Source of the DNA: Deltaproteobacteria bacterium
GTDB lineage: Bacteria; Chloroflexota; Dehalococcoidia; Dehalococcoidales; BS750m-G39
Reading direction: 5' to 3'
Assembly (NCBI GenBank): GCA_030603275.1
Contig: JAUVYB010000001.1
Span: 83,832-147,831 of the forward strand
DNA: 64,000 nucleotides
Shown: one piece after another, positions 18,058 through 28,329 of the stretch
Layout of the letters: each line of letters begins with the position of its first letter
Position numbering within the stretch: position 1 is the first letter of the stretch
Translations under genes and position numbers: made by a program
The notes under the pieces: model-generated
The model's database searches: none
Told to the model about the DNA's origin: nothing
The model's input: only the letters and a program-made list of their open reading frames with translations

Positions 18058-18828
18058 GTGGCTAATTCTATTATCTATGGCCCGGTTCCATCCTGGAGGC
18101 TGGGCAGGTCACTAGGTATCGATCTCCTGTCTACCAAGGGAAAGACATGCTCATTTGATTGTGTCTATTGCCAGTTGGGGATGACGGTTCACCCCGAGGT
18201 GGAACGTAAAGAGTTTGTCAGCCTGGATAGGCTTGCCCGAGAGTTGAAAGCAGTAGAAGGTATTGCCGCCGATTATGCTACCTTCTCCGGGATGGGTGAG
18301 CCGAGCTTGGCATCCAACCTTGGCGAGGCAATAAAGCTGGTGAAATCAACCCTAAAACTACCGGCGGCGGTTCTTACTAATTCTTCCTTAATACCCAGAG
18401 AAGACGTACGCCACGAGCTTGCCCTGGCTGATGTGGTTGTAGCCAAGGTTGATGCGCCGACTGAGGAGATTTTTCGTAAAATCAACCGTCCTATCGGAAG
18501 TCAAACACTGGCTGGAATCCTGAAAGCGCTTCAACTCTTCAGAGAAGAGTACCATGGGAAGCTCGCTCTCCAGATGATGTTCGTTGAGGCAAACAAGGAC
18601 TACGCTGCGGGCATGGCAGAAATAGCCGGGCAGCTTTCTCCCGATGAAGTACAAATAAATACGCCTCTGCGTCCCTGTGGCGTGAGTCCATTGTCACCTG
18701 AGGATTTAGCTGCTATAGAGCGGGAATTCAGCAATTTTCAGAATGTGTTTACGGTATATGGGGCATTAAAGCCGGAGGTTATGCCGTTTGATTTAGCGGA
18801 AACACTACGGCGCCGCCCCAAGCTCTAG
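18058..18828 (+). CDS. Radical SAM protein, COG0731-like (GTG start)
   Basis: IIYGPVPSWRLGRSLGIDLLSTKGKTCSFDCVYCQLG (CxxxCxxC). Confidence 0.88.
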   Translation: MANSIIYGPVPSWRLGRSLGIDLLSTKGKTCSFDCVYCQLGMTVHPEVERKEFVSLDRLARELKAVEGIAADYATFSGMGEPSLASNLGEAIKLVKSTLKLPAAVLTNSSLIPREDVRHELALADVVVAKVDAPTEEIFRKINRPIGSQTLAGILKALQLFREEYHGKLALQMMFVEANKDYAAGMAEIAGQLSPDEVQINTPLRPCGVSPLSPEDLAAIEREFSNFQNVFTVYGALKPEVMPFDLAETLRRRPKL

Positions 18829-18966
18829 CAGCCTTGTATGGCCGGGGCATATTGCTCATATTAGCAGACCCCTGGCAGATATCAGGGATTAGACTGTTTA
18901 TTGGACTAATAACGCGGAATATTGGGAAGTGTATTTAATGTTGAAATATCAGGCGCTTAGGCCGGG

Positions 18967-19317
18967 TTGAGGAGTATGAACACCAGCACTAAGGATAAAA
19001 TAAGAAGAATCTATAAAGCTCTGCCCAGGATGAATTGCGGGCGCTGCGGATTCGAGAGTTGCGGGAAGTTTGCCCGGGCTGTCGCCGAGGGGAGAGCTTC
19101 GCCTTTCGGTTGCTGGCAGGACCCATGGGCAGGTTACACCATAAGTGAAATTGTCGGACTGAAGGTACCGGCATACCGTTACGGATTGCAGCCTGCTTCC
19201 CTTCCCAAGCCGGGGATTGGTGCTTCACCAGGGGCCCTGGGACAGGAGATACGGAGGCTATCCAAGCACGTGGATGATATCCTGGTCAGGATTGAAAAAC
19301 TGAGAGCAGGGGTGTAA
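18967..19317 (+). CDS. Small protein with [4Fe-4S] domain (Fe4S family)
   Basis: LPRMNCGRCGFESCGKFARAVAEGRASPFGC; start may be the ATG at 18976. Confidence 0.7.
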   Translation: MRSMNTSTKDKIRRIYKALPRMNCGRCGFESCGKFARAVAEGRASPFGCWQDPWAGYTISEIVGLKVPAYRYGLQPASLPKPGIGASPGALGQEIRRLSKHVDDILVRIEKLRAGV

Positions 19318-19610
19318 TGGGGCAAGCAAGGGGGAAGCAAATGAGGATTTGCATTATAGGCACTGGTGATGCTGGCGCCACGGCAGCAAACCAAATCCGC
19401 CGCCTGGATGGCGAGGCGCAGATTGACACCTTCAGTCGAAGAGCCGAGCTTGGTATCCCCCCATGCGAGATGCCTCTGGTCATTGGCGGAGATATTGCCA
19501 GCAGAATGCCGCTCGTCAAACTGGTGCAGATTGATGGCTGCCACTCACCCCATGTCCAGGAAGACCATCTGGCGGTGCCAATGCACCGTTTGATAGATAA
19601 GCTAGGCTGA
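19317..19610 (+). pseudogene. Remnant of an FAD/NAD(P)-dependent (CoA-disulfide reductase-like) oxidoreductase, internally deleted
   Basis: Rossmann start MRICIIGTGDAGATAANQIRRLD...PPCEMPLVIGGDIAS, then only ~30 further residues. Confidence 0.55.
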
Positions 19611-19771
19611 AGGCTTGCCCGTAATGTGATCCCCGGCGTTAGCAACACGTATATTAACTACAGCCCCCCCCAGACTAAGAAAAGACCTTATTCGCTATTC
19701 CCCGCTGAGGCTTATCAGTAAAAAAAGAACCGCCCAGGCAGGGGAGAAACCCGCCCAGGCGGGGGAGAATC

Positions 19772-20129
19772 TGGTGGAGACGGGGGAGAGTCGAACTCCC
19801 CGTCCAAGAGAAGCTGCCCAGAATATACTACAAGCTTAGTCAGCACTTTAATCTCGCCGGGCTAACCTCCGCTGACCGAGTTTAAGCCAGGCCAGTCGAT
19901 ATCTCTTTCACCACCCTTATCAACATCAGGATGGCGGCACCTCAATTTAACGTCGCCCGCTCCCAACCCATTGAGGACAGGTCAGGCTGAGCGCACAACC
20001 TATATTTAACTAGGCTGCGTAAGCGAATTCAGGTTCGCCAATTGTTTTTTTCCGCCGGTTTTATGAGGTTAGCGGCACCTCAGCTTGCAATCCTGTAACC
20101 TACTTCCCCTGTCGAACCCGCGCGTCCCC
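19772..20129 (-). ncRNA. ssrA: tmRNA (tag likely GEPEFAYAA)
   Basis: 5' GGGGACGCGCGGGTTCGACAGG, 3' GGACGGGGAGTTCGACTCTCCCCCGTCTCCACCA; acceptor GGGGACG/CGTCTCC; tag ORF at 20010-20039; next to smpB. Confidence 0.93.
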
Positions 20130-20156
20130 CTGTTCAATTGTTAAAGTCCAGACCAG

Positions 20157-20621
20157 CTACCTCCTCCCCACATTCCGCCCCTTAATAGCCCGATCAATCT
20201 CCCTCTCCGTCTCACGGCGGGCTATAGCTTGCCGCTTATCATAAAGCTTTTTACCCCTGGCCAAGGCCACCTCGACCTTTGCCAAGCTACCCTTAATATA
20301 TAGCCTTAGGGGAAGCAAAGTAAAGCCCCTCTCCTGCACCTTGCCGGTAAGGCTGGCAATCTGCTTGCGATGAAGCAGCAGCTTTCGGGGTCGGGTTGGC
20401 TGGTGACTCATATAGCTGCCGGCGTCATAGCGGGCTATGTGAGCATTCAGCAGCCACAATTCCCCGGCCTCAGGTTTTACATAGGCATCAGCCAGGCTTA
20501 CCCTGCCGGCCCTGATGGATTTTATCTCGGTGCCGGTAAGGACGATGCCGGCTTCCATGCTATCGCCGATATGGTAATTATGATATGCCTTCCGGTTAGT
20601 AGCTGATGTCTTTATGGTCAC
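20157..20621 (-). CDS. smpB: SsrA-binding protein
   Basis: NRKAYHNYHIGDSMEAGIVLTGTEIKSIRAGRVSLADAYV; GKKLYDKRQAIARRETEREI. Confidence 0.96.
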   Translation of the reverse strand: MTIKTSATNRKAYHNYHIGDSMEAGIVLTGTEIKSIRAGRVSLADAYVKPEAGELWLLNAHIARYDAGSYMSHQPTRPRKLLLHRKQIASLTGKVQERGFTLLPLRLYIKGSLAKVEVALARGKKLYDKRQAIARRETEREIDRAIKGRNVGRR

Positions 20622-20745
20622 TATTAATTATATCACACGCAATTGAGATTGTTTATCAAGCTATATTGTTGCCAACGAGCCAGTATGCTATACTGTTAAA
20701 CTGACTATAAATGCTAGCTTAATAGCTAAGAAAGGGGTTAAAAGC

Positions 20746-21546
20746 TTGCCAAATACTACTACTATCAAGGAGCTTTTAGAAGCCGGGGCGCACTTCGGGC
20801 ACCAGACCAGCCGCTGGCACCCGGCGATGAAGAGATACATCTTCACCAAGCGCAACGGCATTCACATCATTGACCTGGAACAAACCACGGCCATGCTCGA
20901 CAAAGCCTGCAACTTTATTCAGCAGATAGCCGCCGAAGGCGGCACCGTCCTCTTTGTCGGCACCAAAAAGCAGGCCCAGGAGTCAATAGAACTGGAGGCA
21001 CAGCGCTGCGGCATGTTCTACGTTAACCAGCGCTGGCTGGGAGGGGTGCTGACCAACTTTGCCACCATCCAGTCCCGCATAGACTACCTGGTCCGCCTGG
21101 AAGACCAGCAATCCAGGGGAGAATTTGAGCGCCTGCCTAAAAAGGAAGCGATGAAGCTGGGGGAGAAAATTCAGCGTCTCAACCGGAATATGGGCGGTTT
21201 TAAGGAGATGACCAAGCTGCCGGATGCCCTCTTTATTGTCGACCCCATCAAAGAAAAGATTGCCCTGGCCGAAGCCAAACGGGTGGGAATCCCGGTGGTA
21301 GCCATAGTTGATACCAACTGCAACCCGGCCAATATTGACCACCCCATTCCCGCCAACGACGATGCCATCAGAGCCCTCAAGCTGATATGCAGTAAAATCG
21401 CCGATGCCGTCATCGAGGGCAAGACCGGCGATGCGACGGCTATGGAAGAGGGCATTACGCTGCCGGAGGGCATGGAAATCGGCAAACCGCTTATTTTCAC
21501 GCCTGACGATGAAGCCAAGGACGAAGCCAAGAAGGAGGAAGCTTGA
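20746..21546 (+). CDS. rpsB: 30S ribosomal protein S2 (TTG start)
   Basis: [41 protein letters not shown]. Confidence 0.96.
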   Translation: MPNTTTIKELLEAGAHFGHQTSRWHPAMKRYIFTKRNGIHIIDLEQTTAMLDKACNFIQQIAAEGGTVLFVGTKKQAQESIELEAQRCGMFYVNQRWLGGVLTNFATIQSRIDYLVRLEDQQSRGEFERLPKKEAMKLGEKIQRLNRNMGGFKEMTKLPDALFIVDPIKEKIALAEAKRVGIPVVAIVDTNCNPANIDHPIPANDDAIRALKLICSKIADAVIEGKTGDATAMEEGITLPEGMEIGKPLIFTPDDEAKDEAKKEEA

Positions 21547-22049
21547 ACGTCACGGCAGCCATGGTAAAGGAGCTAAGAAACCAGTCAGGCGCCGGCATTA
21601 TGCAGTGCCGCAAGGCTCTCATGGAATCCGATGGAGATAACGGAAAAGCGCTTGAGATTTTAAAGCAACAGAGTCTATTCAAGGCGGCTAAAAAGGCGGA
21701 GCGCCCGACTGCTGAAGGCTTAATTGAAACCTATATCCACACCGCCGGTCGGGTGGGCGCCATGGTTGAGCTAAACTGCGAGACCGATTTTGTCGCCCGC
21801 ACCGACGAGTTCAAGCAGCTGGCTCACCACCTGGCAATGCAGGTAGCCGCCATGAACCCAAAGTTCATCACCGAGGAAGAGTACAAGCCGGAAACTGAGG
21901 ACGAACCCCAAAACGCCTGCCTGCTGCTTCAAGCCGATATCAAGGAACCGGATAAGACGATAAAGGAAATTATTATCGAAACCATCGCCAGGACAGGGGA
22001 AAATATCAAAGTAAGCCGGTTTATACGATTCGAACTAGGCGAACAATAA
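21543..22049 (+). CDS. tsf: Elongation factor Ts (short form)
   Basis: [41 protein letters not shown]. Confidence 0.95.
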   Translation: MNVTAAMVKELRNQSGAGIMQCRKALMESDGDNGKALEILKQQSLFKAAKKAERPTAEGLIETYIHTAGRVGAMVELNCETDFVARTDEFKQLAHHLAMQVAAMNPKFITEEEYKPETEDEPQNACLLLQADIKEPDKTIKEIIIETIARTGENIKVSRFIRFELGEQ

Positions 22050-22783
22050 TGGCAAAAATAAGCGCCGCCAAATACAAGCGCGTCCTGCTCAAACTCAGCG
22101 GTGAAGCCTTCAGTGGCGGAGCCTCCTATGGCATTGATCCCGCTACCCTGGCCAAGGTAGCCAGGCAGATTAAGCAGGTGATAGAAATGGGGGTAGGTGT
22201 CGGCATTGTGGTTGGTGGCGGCAACATCTGGCGCGGGGCTAAGGCGGAGGCAAAGGGCATGGACCGGGTCACCGCCGACTATGCCGGGATGCTGGCCACG
22301 GTAATAAACGCCCTGGCTCTCCAGGATTCTCTGGAGAGAGAAGGCGTAACCACCAGAACTCAGTCAGCCATAGGCATTCAGGAGGTAGCCGAACCCTATA
22401 TCCGGCGCCGCGCTATTCGCCACCTGGAGAAAGGCAGGGTTGTTATCTTCGCCGGTGGCACCGGCAACCCCTACATGACCACTGATACCGCCTCAGCGCT
22501 GCGAGCCATAGAGATTGAGGCTGAGGTACTGCTTATGACCAAGCACAATGTCGATGGCATCTACAACGCCGACCCCCTCAAAGACCGCAGCGCCAGGAAG
22601 TTTGACAAGCTCAGCCATCTTGAAGCGCTCAATATGCGTCTGGAGGTAATGGATGCCACCGCCCTCTCCCTCTGTCTGGAAAACAAGCTGCCGATAATTG
22701 TCTTCGACCTCCAGACTCCCCAAAGCCTGGAACTGGCGGTATCCGGTGAAAAGATAGGCACCCTGGTCAACAGCGGGAGCTAA
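22049..22783 (+). CDS. pyrH: UMP kinase
   Basis: [42 protein letters not shown]. Confidence 0.96.
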   Translation: MAKISAAKYKRVLLKLSGEAFSGGASYGIDPATLAKVARQIKQVIEMGVGVGIVVGGGNIWRGAKAEAKGMDRVTADYAGMLATVINALALQDSLEREGVTTRTQSAIGIQEVAEPYIRRRAIRHLEKGRVVIFAGGTGNPYMTTDTASALRAIEIEAEVLLMTKHNVDGIYNADPLKDRSARKFDKLSHLEALNMRLEVMDATALSLCLENKLPIIVFDLQTPQSLELAVSGEKIGTLVNSGS

Positions 22784-22784
22784 C

Positions 22785-23342
22785 ATGGTCAATCAAGCTC
22801 TATGGAATATCGAGGAAAAGATGAAAGCCTCAGCCGGGGGCTTGAAGGTAGAGCTGGCCAGCATCCGCACCGGGCACGCCTCGCCGGCCTTAATTGAACA
22901 CATCAAGGTAGACTATGCCGGCGTTCCCACCCCCCTCAACCAGATAGCCGCTATCTCCGCCCCCGAAGCCAGTCTCATCGTCATCCAGCCGTGGGACCGG
23001 AACACCATACCCAACATAGAGAAGGCAATCCTCAAGTCTGACCTGGGGCTAAATCCGGTATCCAGCGGCAATTTACTTCGGTTGAACCTGCCCCCTTTAA
23101 GTGAAGAGCGGCGGCAGGAGCTGACCAGGACGGTGCGAAAGCGGGGGGAGGAGAGGAAGATAGCCGTACGCAACCTCCGGCATGAGGCGATGGGTGAGTT
23201 AAAGGAGCTGGAGAAAAACAAGGAGATATCACAGGACGAGCATAAGCGCGCCCTGGAGCAACTGCAGAAGCTTACCGACGGCTTCATCGCCGAAATCGAG
23301 CAGATAGCCCGGAATAAAGAAGCCGAACTCATGGAGGTCTAG
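22785..23342 (+). CDS. frr: Ribosome recycling factor
   Basis: ELASIRTGHASPALIEHIKVDYAGVPTPLNQIAAIS. Confidence 0.96.
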   Translation: MVNQALWNIEEKMKASAGGLKVELASIRTGHASPALIEHIKVDYAGVPTPLNQIAAISAPEASLIVIQPWDRNTIPNIEKAILKSDLGLNPVSSGNLLRLNLPPLSEERRQELTRTVRKRGEERKIAVRNLRHEAMGELKELEKNKEISQDEHKRALEQLQKLTDGFIAEIEQIARNKEAELMEV

Positions 23343-23392
23343 CCGGCTACACGCCGGGGGCGATTGGCTCGTACCCCGATTATTCAGTTAGT

Positions 23393-24124
23393 ATGAGTGG
23401 TAAAATGGCAGCTACCCAGCCGACGGAGAAAAAACTTACTCGCCCGCCCGACCACGTAGCCATTATTATGGACGGTAATGGCCGGTGGGCAAAACAGCAC
23501 AACCTGCCCCGGTTCGAGGGGCACCAGGCGGGGGTGGAGAATATGTACTCGGCCATCGAGTATTTCAGCCAGCTCAAGGTGAAGTACCTCACCCTCTACG
23601 GTTTTTCCACGGAAAACTGGAACCGCCCGGAAGAGGAGATTAACGGCCTGCTCGAACTGTTGCGAGAGGTAATAGACGAGGAGGCCCTCAAGCTTCACCG
23701 CAAGGGGGTCAGAATTCGCCACCTGGGGCAACCCGAGCGGCTCCCCCGGAATCTACAGATAGCCATAAACAAAATTGTAGACCTGACCAAAAACAACACC
23801 GGGCTGAATTTTAGCTTCGCCTTTAACTATGGAGGGCGCACCGAGATTGTCGACGCCGTCCGCCGCCTTATCGCCGAAGGCATACCGGCGGAAAAAATCG
23901 ATGAAAAATTGTTCAGCCGCTATCTCTACACCACTGATTTACCCGAAGTAGACCTGGTCATCCGCACCGGCGGCGAACTCCGCATCAGCAACTTTCTCAT
24001 CTGGCAGGCGGCCTACAGCGAATACTACTTCACTGATGTTCTATGGCCCGACTTTGATAAGAAAGAGATTGACCAGGCACTGCTGGCCTACAGCCAGAGG
24101 CAGAGGCGCTTCGGCGGATTATAA
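23393..24124 (+). CDS. uppS: Isoprenyl (undecaprenyl) diphosphate synthase
   Basis: HVAIIMDGNGRWAKQ; LTLYGFSTENWNRP; DLVIRTGGELRISNFLIWQAAYSE. Confidence 0.95.
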   Translation: MSGKMAATQPTEKKLTRPPDHVAIIMDGNGRWAKQHNLPRFEGHQAGVENMYSAIEYFSQLKVKYLTLYGFSTENWNRPEEEINGLLELLREVIDEEALKLHRKGVRIRHLGQPERLPRNLQIAINKIVDLTKNNTGLNFSFAFNYGGRTEIVDAVRRLIAEGIPAEKIDEKLFSRYLYTTDLPEVDLVIRTGGELRISNFLIWQAAYSEYYFTDVLWPDFDKKEIDQALLAYSQRQRRFGGL

Positions 24125-24131
24125 TTAAAGC

Positions 24132-24941
24132 ATGCTAAAGCAAAGGGTTATCACCGGGCTGTGGGGTATTCCCCTCTTAATCGCCGCCGTCTGGTTTTCA
24201 AGGCCAGACTATTTTTTCCCCTGGTTCACCATCCTGGTAGCTATCTTGGGACTGCTGGCAGTCTATGAATTCTATAAAATAGTGGCCGGAAAGGTGCCGC
24301 CGCTCATCTACTTCGGGCTTGTCTGGACGCTGCTATTTATCATCAGCCCCCACTACAGCTATGCCCCCACCCTGCCAATACTCCTGACCTCAGCCGTGGT
24401 GTTCTCCCTGCTCTGGCTGCTGGTGCGCCCCAAGAAAGAAGGAGCTTTTCTGGGCTGGGCGTGGACCATAGCCGGCATTGTCTATATCGGCTGGCTGCTG
24501 AGCCACCTGGTAGCATTAAGAGGTCTGGATGACGGCCGCAACTGGGTATTCCTGGCTCTGCTGGTTAACTTCGGCTCGGACACCGCCGCCTATTTCACCG
24601 GCCGGGCGCTGGGACGGCACAAACTGGCCCCCAATATCAGCCCCGGCAAGACCTGGGAAGGAACGATAGCCGGTATTCTGGGGGCTATTATCATCAGCCT
24701 GCTGTTTATTATACCCTCGCCGCTCAGCCTGCCCCTCGGTTACGGGCAGGCAATACTACTCGGCTTACTTATCAGTGTCTTTGGCCAGCTCGGCGACCTC
24801 GTCGAATCCCTGCTCAAGCGCAATATGGGGGCAAAGGACTCCGGCAGGCTGTTTCCCGGCCACGGCGGGGCCCTGGACAGGATAGACAGCGTTGTCTTTG
24901 CCGGCGTGGTAGTATACTATTACGTTATATGGGTGATATAA
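24132..24941 (+). CDS. cdsA: Phosphatidate cytidylyltransferase
   Basis: Multi-TM; SPGKTWEGTIAG; GDLVESLLKRNMGAKDSGRLFPGHGGALDRIDS. Confidence 0.95.
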   Translation: MLKQRVITGLWGIPLLIAAVWFSRPDYFFPWFTILVAILGLLAVYEFYKIVAGKVPPLIYFGLVWTLLFIISPHYSYAPTLPILLTSAVVFSLLWLLVRPKKEGAFLGWAWTIAGIVYIGWLLSHLVALRGLDDGRNWVFLALLVNFGSDTAAYFTGRALGRHKLAPNISPGKTWEGTIAGILGAIIISLLFIIPSPLSLPLGYGQAILLGLLISVFGQLGDLVESLLKRNMGAKDSGRLFPGHGGALDRIDSVVFAGVVVYYYVIWVI

Positions 24942-26062
24942 AACGGGTAGCCGTTCTCGGTTCAACCGGCTCCATCGGCCGTCAAACACTGGAAGTAATC
25001 GGCGCCCTGCCCCACCACTTTAGCGTCATCGGGCTGGCCGCCGGCCGGAACACCGCTTTACTAGCCAGACAAATAAGCCAGTTCCAGCCCAGGTTTGTCC
25101 ACTCCCAGGATAACACCCCCCCCACCAGCGCTAAATACGAGTTTCTATCGCTGGAAGAAATGGCCAGCCACCCCGAAGTAGACATCGTGGTCATGGCCAC
25201 CTCGGGGAAATGGGGGCTAAAGCCGACACTGGCGGCGGTAAAAGCCGGCAAGCGGGTTGCCCTGGCCAATAAGGAATCGCTGGTCATGGCCGGAGAGATT
25301 ATCACCCGGGAGGCCAGGCTAAGCGGGGCGCAAATCAGGCCCGTGGACAGCGAACACAGCGCCGTCTGGCAGTGCCTGGAGGGTGAAAAACAAAAGGCGG
25401 CACGGATTATCCTCACCGCCTCTGGGGGTCCCTTCCTCCACTATTCCATACCCCAACTGACCAAAGTCACCCCGGAGCAGGCACTTAAACACCCCTCATG
25501 GCGGATGGGGCAAAAGGTCACCATTGACTCGGCCACATTGATGAACAAGGGGCTGGAGGTAATCGAAGCCCGCTGGCTCTTTGACATGGCCTTCGATAAT
25601 ATCAGGATTCTGGTCCACCCCCAGAGCATCATCCACTCTATGGTTGAGTTTGCCGACGGCTCGGTAAAAGCCCAACTGGGTCAGCCCGACATGCGCCTGC
25701 CCATTCAGTACGCCCTCACCTACCCGGAGCGACTGGAAAACCCCCGGCTCCCCCGGCTCGACTGGGACAACATCAAAGAGCTTAACTTTGAGCCTCCCGA
25801 TTTTGACAGCTTCCCCTGCCTCAAGCTGGCTATAGAGGCGGGTAAGAAGGGCGGAACCTATCCGGCGGTGCTCTGCGCCGCCGATGAAACCGCCGTTGAA
25901 CTCTTCTTATCCAAAGACATTAAATTCACCGATATCGCCCGGCTGGTCGGGCAGGCGGTAGAGGAGCATAAATCCACCGCCCACCCCACCCTAGAGGAAA
26001 TTCTGGCGGCTGATACTCAAGTCAGAGAAAAGGTTAAAGAGATGGCCGGTGATAACCTGTGA
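24929..26062 (+). CDS. dxr: 1-deoxy-D-xylulose-5-phosphate reductoisomerase
   Basis: VLGSTGSIGRQTLEVI; LANKESLVMAG; PVDSEHSAVWQCL. Confidence 0.96.
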   Translation: MGDIKRVAVLGSTGSIGRQTLEVIGALPHHFSVIGLAAGRNTALLARQISQFQPRFVHSQDNTPPTSAKYEFLSLEEMASHPEVDIVVMATSGKWGLKPTLAAVKAGKRVALANKESLVMAGEIITREARLSGAQIRPVDSEHSAVWQCLEGEKQKAARIILTASGGPFLHYSIPQLTKVTPEQALKHPSWRMGQKVTIDSATLMNKGLEVIEARWLFDMAFDNIRILVHPQSIIHSMVEFADGSVKAQLGQPDMRLPIQYALTYPERLENPRLPRLDWDNIKELNFEPPDFDSFPCLKLAIEAGKKGGTYPAVLCAADETAVELFLSKDIKFTDIARLVGQAVEEHKSTAHPTLEEILAADTQVREKVKEMAGDNL

Positions 26063-27123
26063 GCATGATAATCACCATATTAATCTTCCTCGGCATCCTG
26101 GCGGTGCTCATCCTCGCCCACGAGCTGGGGCACTTCGCCACGGCTAAAGCCTTCGGCGTAAGGGTGGACGAATTCGGCCTGGGCTTCCCTCCCCGCTTAA
26201 TCGGGATAAAAAGGGGGGAAACGACATATTCACTCAACGCCGTACCGCTGGGCGGCTTTACCAAAATGGCCGGCGAGGAAGACCCCGACGTGCCCAGAAG
26301 CCTGGCCAGCAAGAGTGTCGGCGCCAGGGTGATAGTTCTCAGCGCCGGCTCAATAATGAATTTCCTGCTGCCCGTACTGCTGTTTTCCATCGCCTTCATG
26401 GTCCCCCACAATGTGGTCACCGGCGATGTGGTAGTGGAAGAAGTAGCCCCAAATTCACCGGCGGCGGCAGCCGGCATTGAGACCGGGGATATTATCCTCA
26501 GCCTTAATGATAAGCCGGTGAATAGTATCGGCGACCTGAGCACCTATACCCAGCTTAAGCTGGGTCAAGAGGTCAACCTGGCGGTCAGGCACAGCGACGC
26601 CACGTTAGAGGAATTGCAGCTGATACCCCGGTGGAAGCCTCCGCCGGGTGAGGGGGCGATGGGTATTACCATCAGCATGCCGGATGCGGTTATTATCAGC
26701 CAGAGCTACCCCTTCTGGGAAGCGATACCCATGGGCGTCAGTGAATGTATAGAGACCTTTATCATCTTCAAGAACGAGATATTAAAGTGGTTTATCGGGG
26801 CTACCCCTGTTCAACTAACCGGGCCGGTGGGCATCGCCCAGCTGACGGGAGAGGTAGCCAAAGCCGGGCTTAGCCCGCTCTTACTATTTGCCGGCTTTAT
26901 CAGCATAAACCTGGCTATCATCAATATCCTCCCCCTCCCCGCCCTGGACGGGGGCAGAATCGTGTTTGTCCTGCTGGGGTGGGTACGGCGGGGCAAGCGC
27001 ATTTCTCCCAAGACAGAAGGGCTGGTGCATGCCATCGGCTTCGCCCTGCTGATAGCCGCCATGATAGCCCTTACCTACCAGGATATTATCCGCATTATAG
27101 CCGGGGAGAGCTTAATACCATGA
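26059..27123 (+). CDS. rseP: RIP (site-2) zinc metalloprotease, single PDZ
   Basis: LAHELGHFATAKAFGVRVDEFGLGFPPR; NILPLPALDGGRI. Confidence 0.94.
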   Translation: MSMIITILIFLGILAVLILAHELGHFATAKAFGVRVDEFGLGFPPRLIGIKRGETTYSLNAVPLGGFTKMAGEEDPDVPRSLASKSVGARVIVLSAGSIMNFLLPVLLFSIAFMVPHNVVTGDVVVEEVAPNSPAAAAGIETGDIILSLNDKPVNSIGDLSTYTQLKLGQEVNLAVRHSDATLEELQLIPRWKPPPGEGAMGITISMPDAVIISQSYPFWEAIPMGVSECIETFIIFKNEILKWFIGATPVQLTGPVGIAQLTGEVAKAGLSPLLLFAGFISINLAIINILPLPALDGGRIVFVLLGWVRRGKRISPKTEGLVHAIGFALLIAAMIALTYQDIIRIIAGESLIP

Positions 27124-27178
27124 ACCGGCAAGGGCTTAACCCAATATCGGGAAAGTTAGGGTGCTAAAAGGGAGTCAA

Positions 27179-27260
27179 AGAGGGGCTTCGCCCCTCTTTA
27201 AAAAATTACCTTCCCCCTTTCCTTGATAGGAGAGGGGGATACAGGGGGTGAGGTAGATAA
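27179..27260 (+). repeat. Dispersed intergenic repeat, family A (copy 1); includes terminator-like hairpin and ispG RBS
   Basis: agaggggcttcgcccctctttaaaaaatt...gagagggggatacagggggtgaggtagataa; near-copy at 28961. Confidence 0.8.
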
Positions 27261-27264
27261 AGCC

Positions 27265-28311
27265 ATGAAACCACGGCGAAAATCTAAACCGATTCAAATC
27301 GGCGGGGTAACCGTCGGCGGTGACGCCCCTATCGTGGTGCAGTCCATGACCAATACCGATACCCGCGATGTCAGGGCAACCATTAACCAGATAAAGGAGC
27401 TTGAGGACTGCGACTGCGAGCTGGTACGGCTAGCCGTGCCCGATATGGAAGCCGCCGAGGCAATATCACCCATCAAAAAGGGCGTTACCATCCCCATCAT
27501 CGCCGATATTCACTTCGACTACCGCCTGGCCCTGACGGCGCTGGTGGCCGGGGTTGACGGATTACGCCTGAACCCGGGCAATATCGGGGAGCCGGAGAAG
27601 GTTAAAAAAGTAGCCTCCGCCGCTAAAGAACGGGGTGTCCCTATCCGCATCGGGGTAAACGCCGGCAGCCTGCCCAAGCCCAAGAACCCCAGGCTCTCTA
27701 TCGCCGGGCAGATGGTAGCGGCGGCTCTGGAGCAGGTAAAACTGCTGGAAAGCTTAGAATTCGACCTTATAAAAGTCTCGCTCAAGGCCTTTGACGTGCC
27801 CACCACCATCGAGGCCTACCAGAAAATTGCCCCCAGGATTCCCTATCCCCTGCACATCGGCATTACCGAAGCCGGCCCCCCCCGCACCGGCATTATCCGC
27901 AGCACGGTGGGCATCAGCACCCTCTTGTATCTGGGCATCGGCGATACTATACGGGTTTCGCTTACCGCCCACCCCCGGGAAGAGGTCATCGCCGGCTACG
28001 AAATCCTCAAGAGCCTTAATCTGCGCCAGCACGGCCCAATACTGGTCAGCTGCCCCTCCTGCGGCCGGGCTGAGGTTGATATTGTGAAATTAGCTGAAGC
28101 AGTAGAGAAGGAATTATTAAAAATCACCAAACCGATAAAAGTTGCCGTGATGGGCTGTATTGTCAACGGCCCCGGTGAAGCCCGGGACGCCGATATCGGC
28201 ATCGCCTGCGGCAAGGGCAGAGCCGTCTTATTTAAGAAGGGCAAGAAAATTAAGATTATAGAAGAAAAGGACTTTATAAAGGCATTGATGGCGGAGGTGG
28301 AGGGGCTTTAA
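27265..28311 (+). CDS. ispG: 4-hydroxy-3-methylbut-2-en-1-yl diphosphate synthase (ATG 27265 preferred over ORF-track start 27223)
   Basis: KPIQIGGVTVGGDAPIVVQSMTNTDTRDV; CPSCGRAEVD; MGCIVNGPGEA; upstream part of the ORF lies in repeat. Confidence 0.95.
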   Translation: MKPRRKSKPIQIGGVTVGGDAPIVVQSMTNTDTRDVRATINQIKELEDCDCELVRLAVPDMEAAEAISPIKKGVTIPIIADIHFDYRLALTALVAGVDGLRLNPGNIGEPEKVKKVASAAKERGVPIRIGVNAGSLPKPKNPRLSIAGQMVAAALEQVKLLESLEFDLIKVSLKAFDVPTTIEAYQKIAPRIPYPLHIGITEAGPPRTGIIRSTVGISTLLYLGIGDTIRVSLTAHPREEVIAGYEILKSLNLRQHGPILVSCPSCGRAEVDIVKLAEAVEKELLKITKPIKVAVMGCIVNGPGEARDADIGIACGKGRAVLFKKGKKIKIIEEKDFIKALMAEVEGL

Positions 28312-28329
28312 GGATAGAAGGAGGGACAT

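Noticed and set aside
19731-19768. Short direct repeat cgcccaggc(a/g)gggga x2 beside tmRNA
   Set aside because: Only two tiny units, likely part of the tmRNA 3' flank; no further support.
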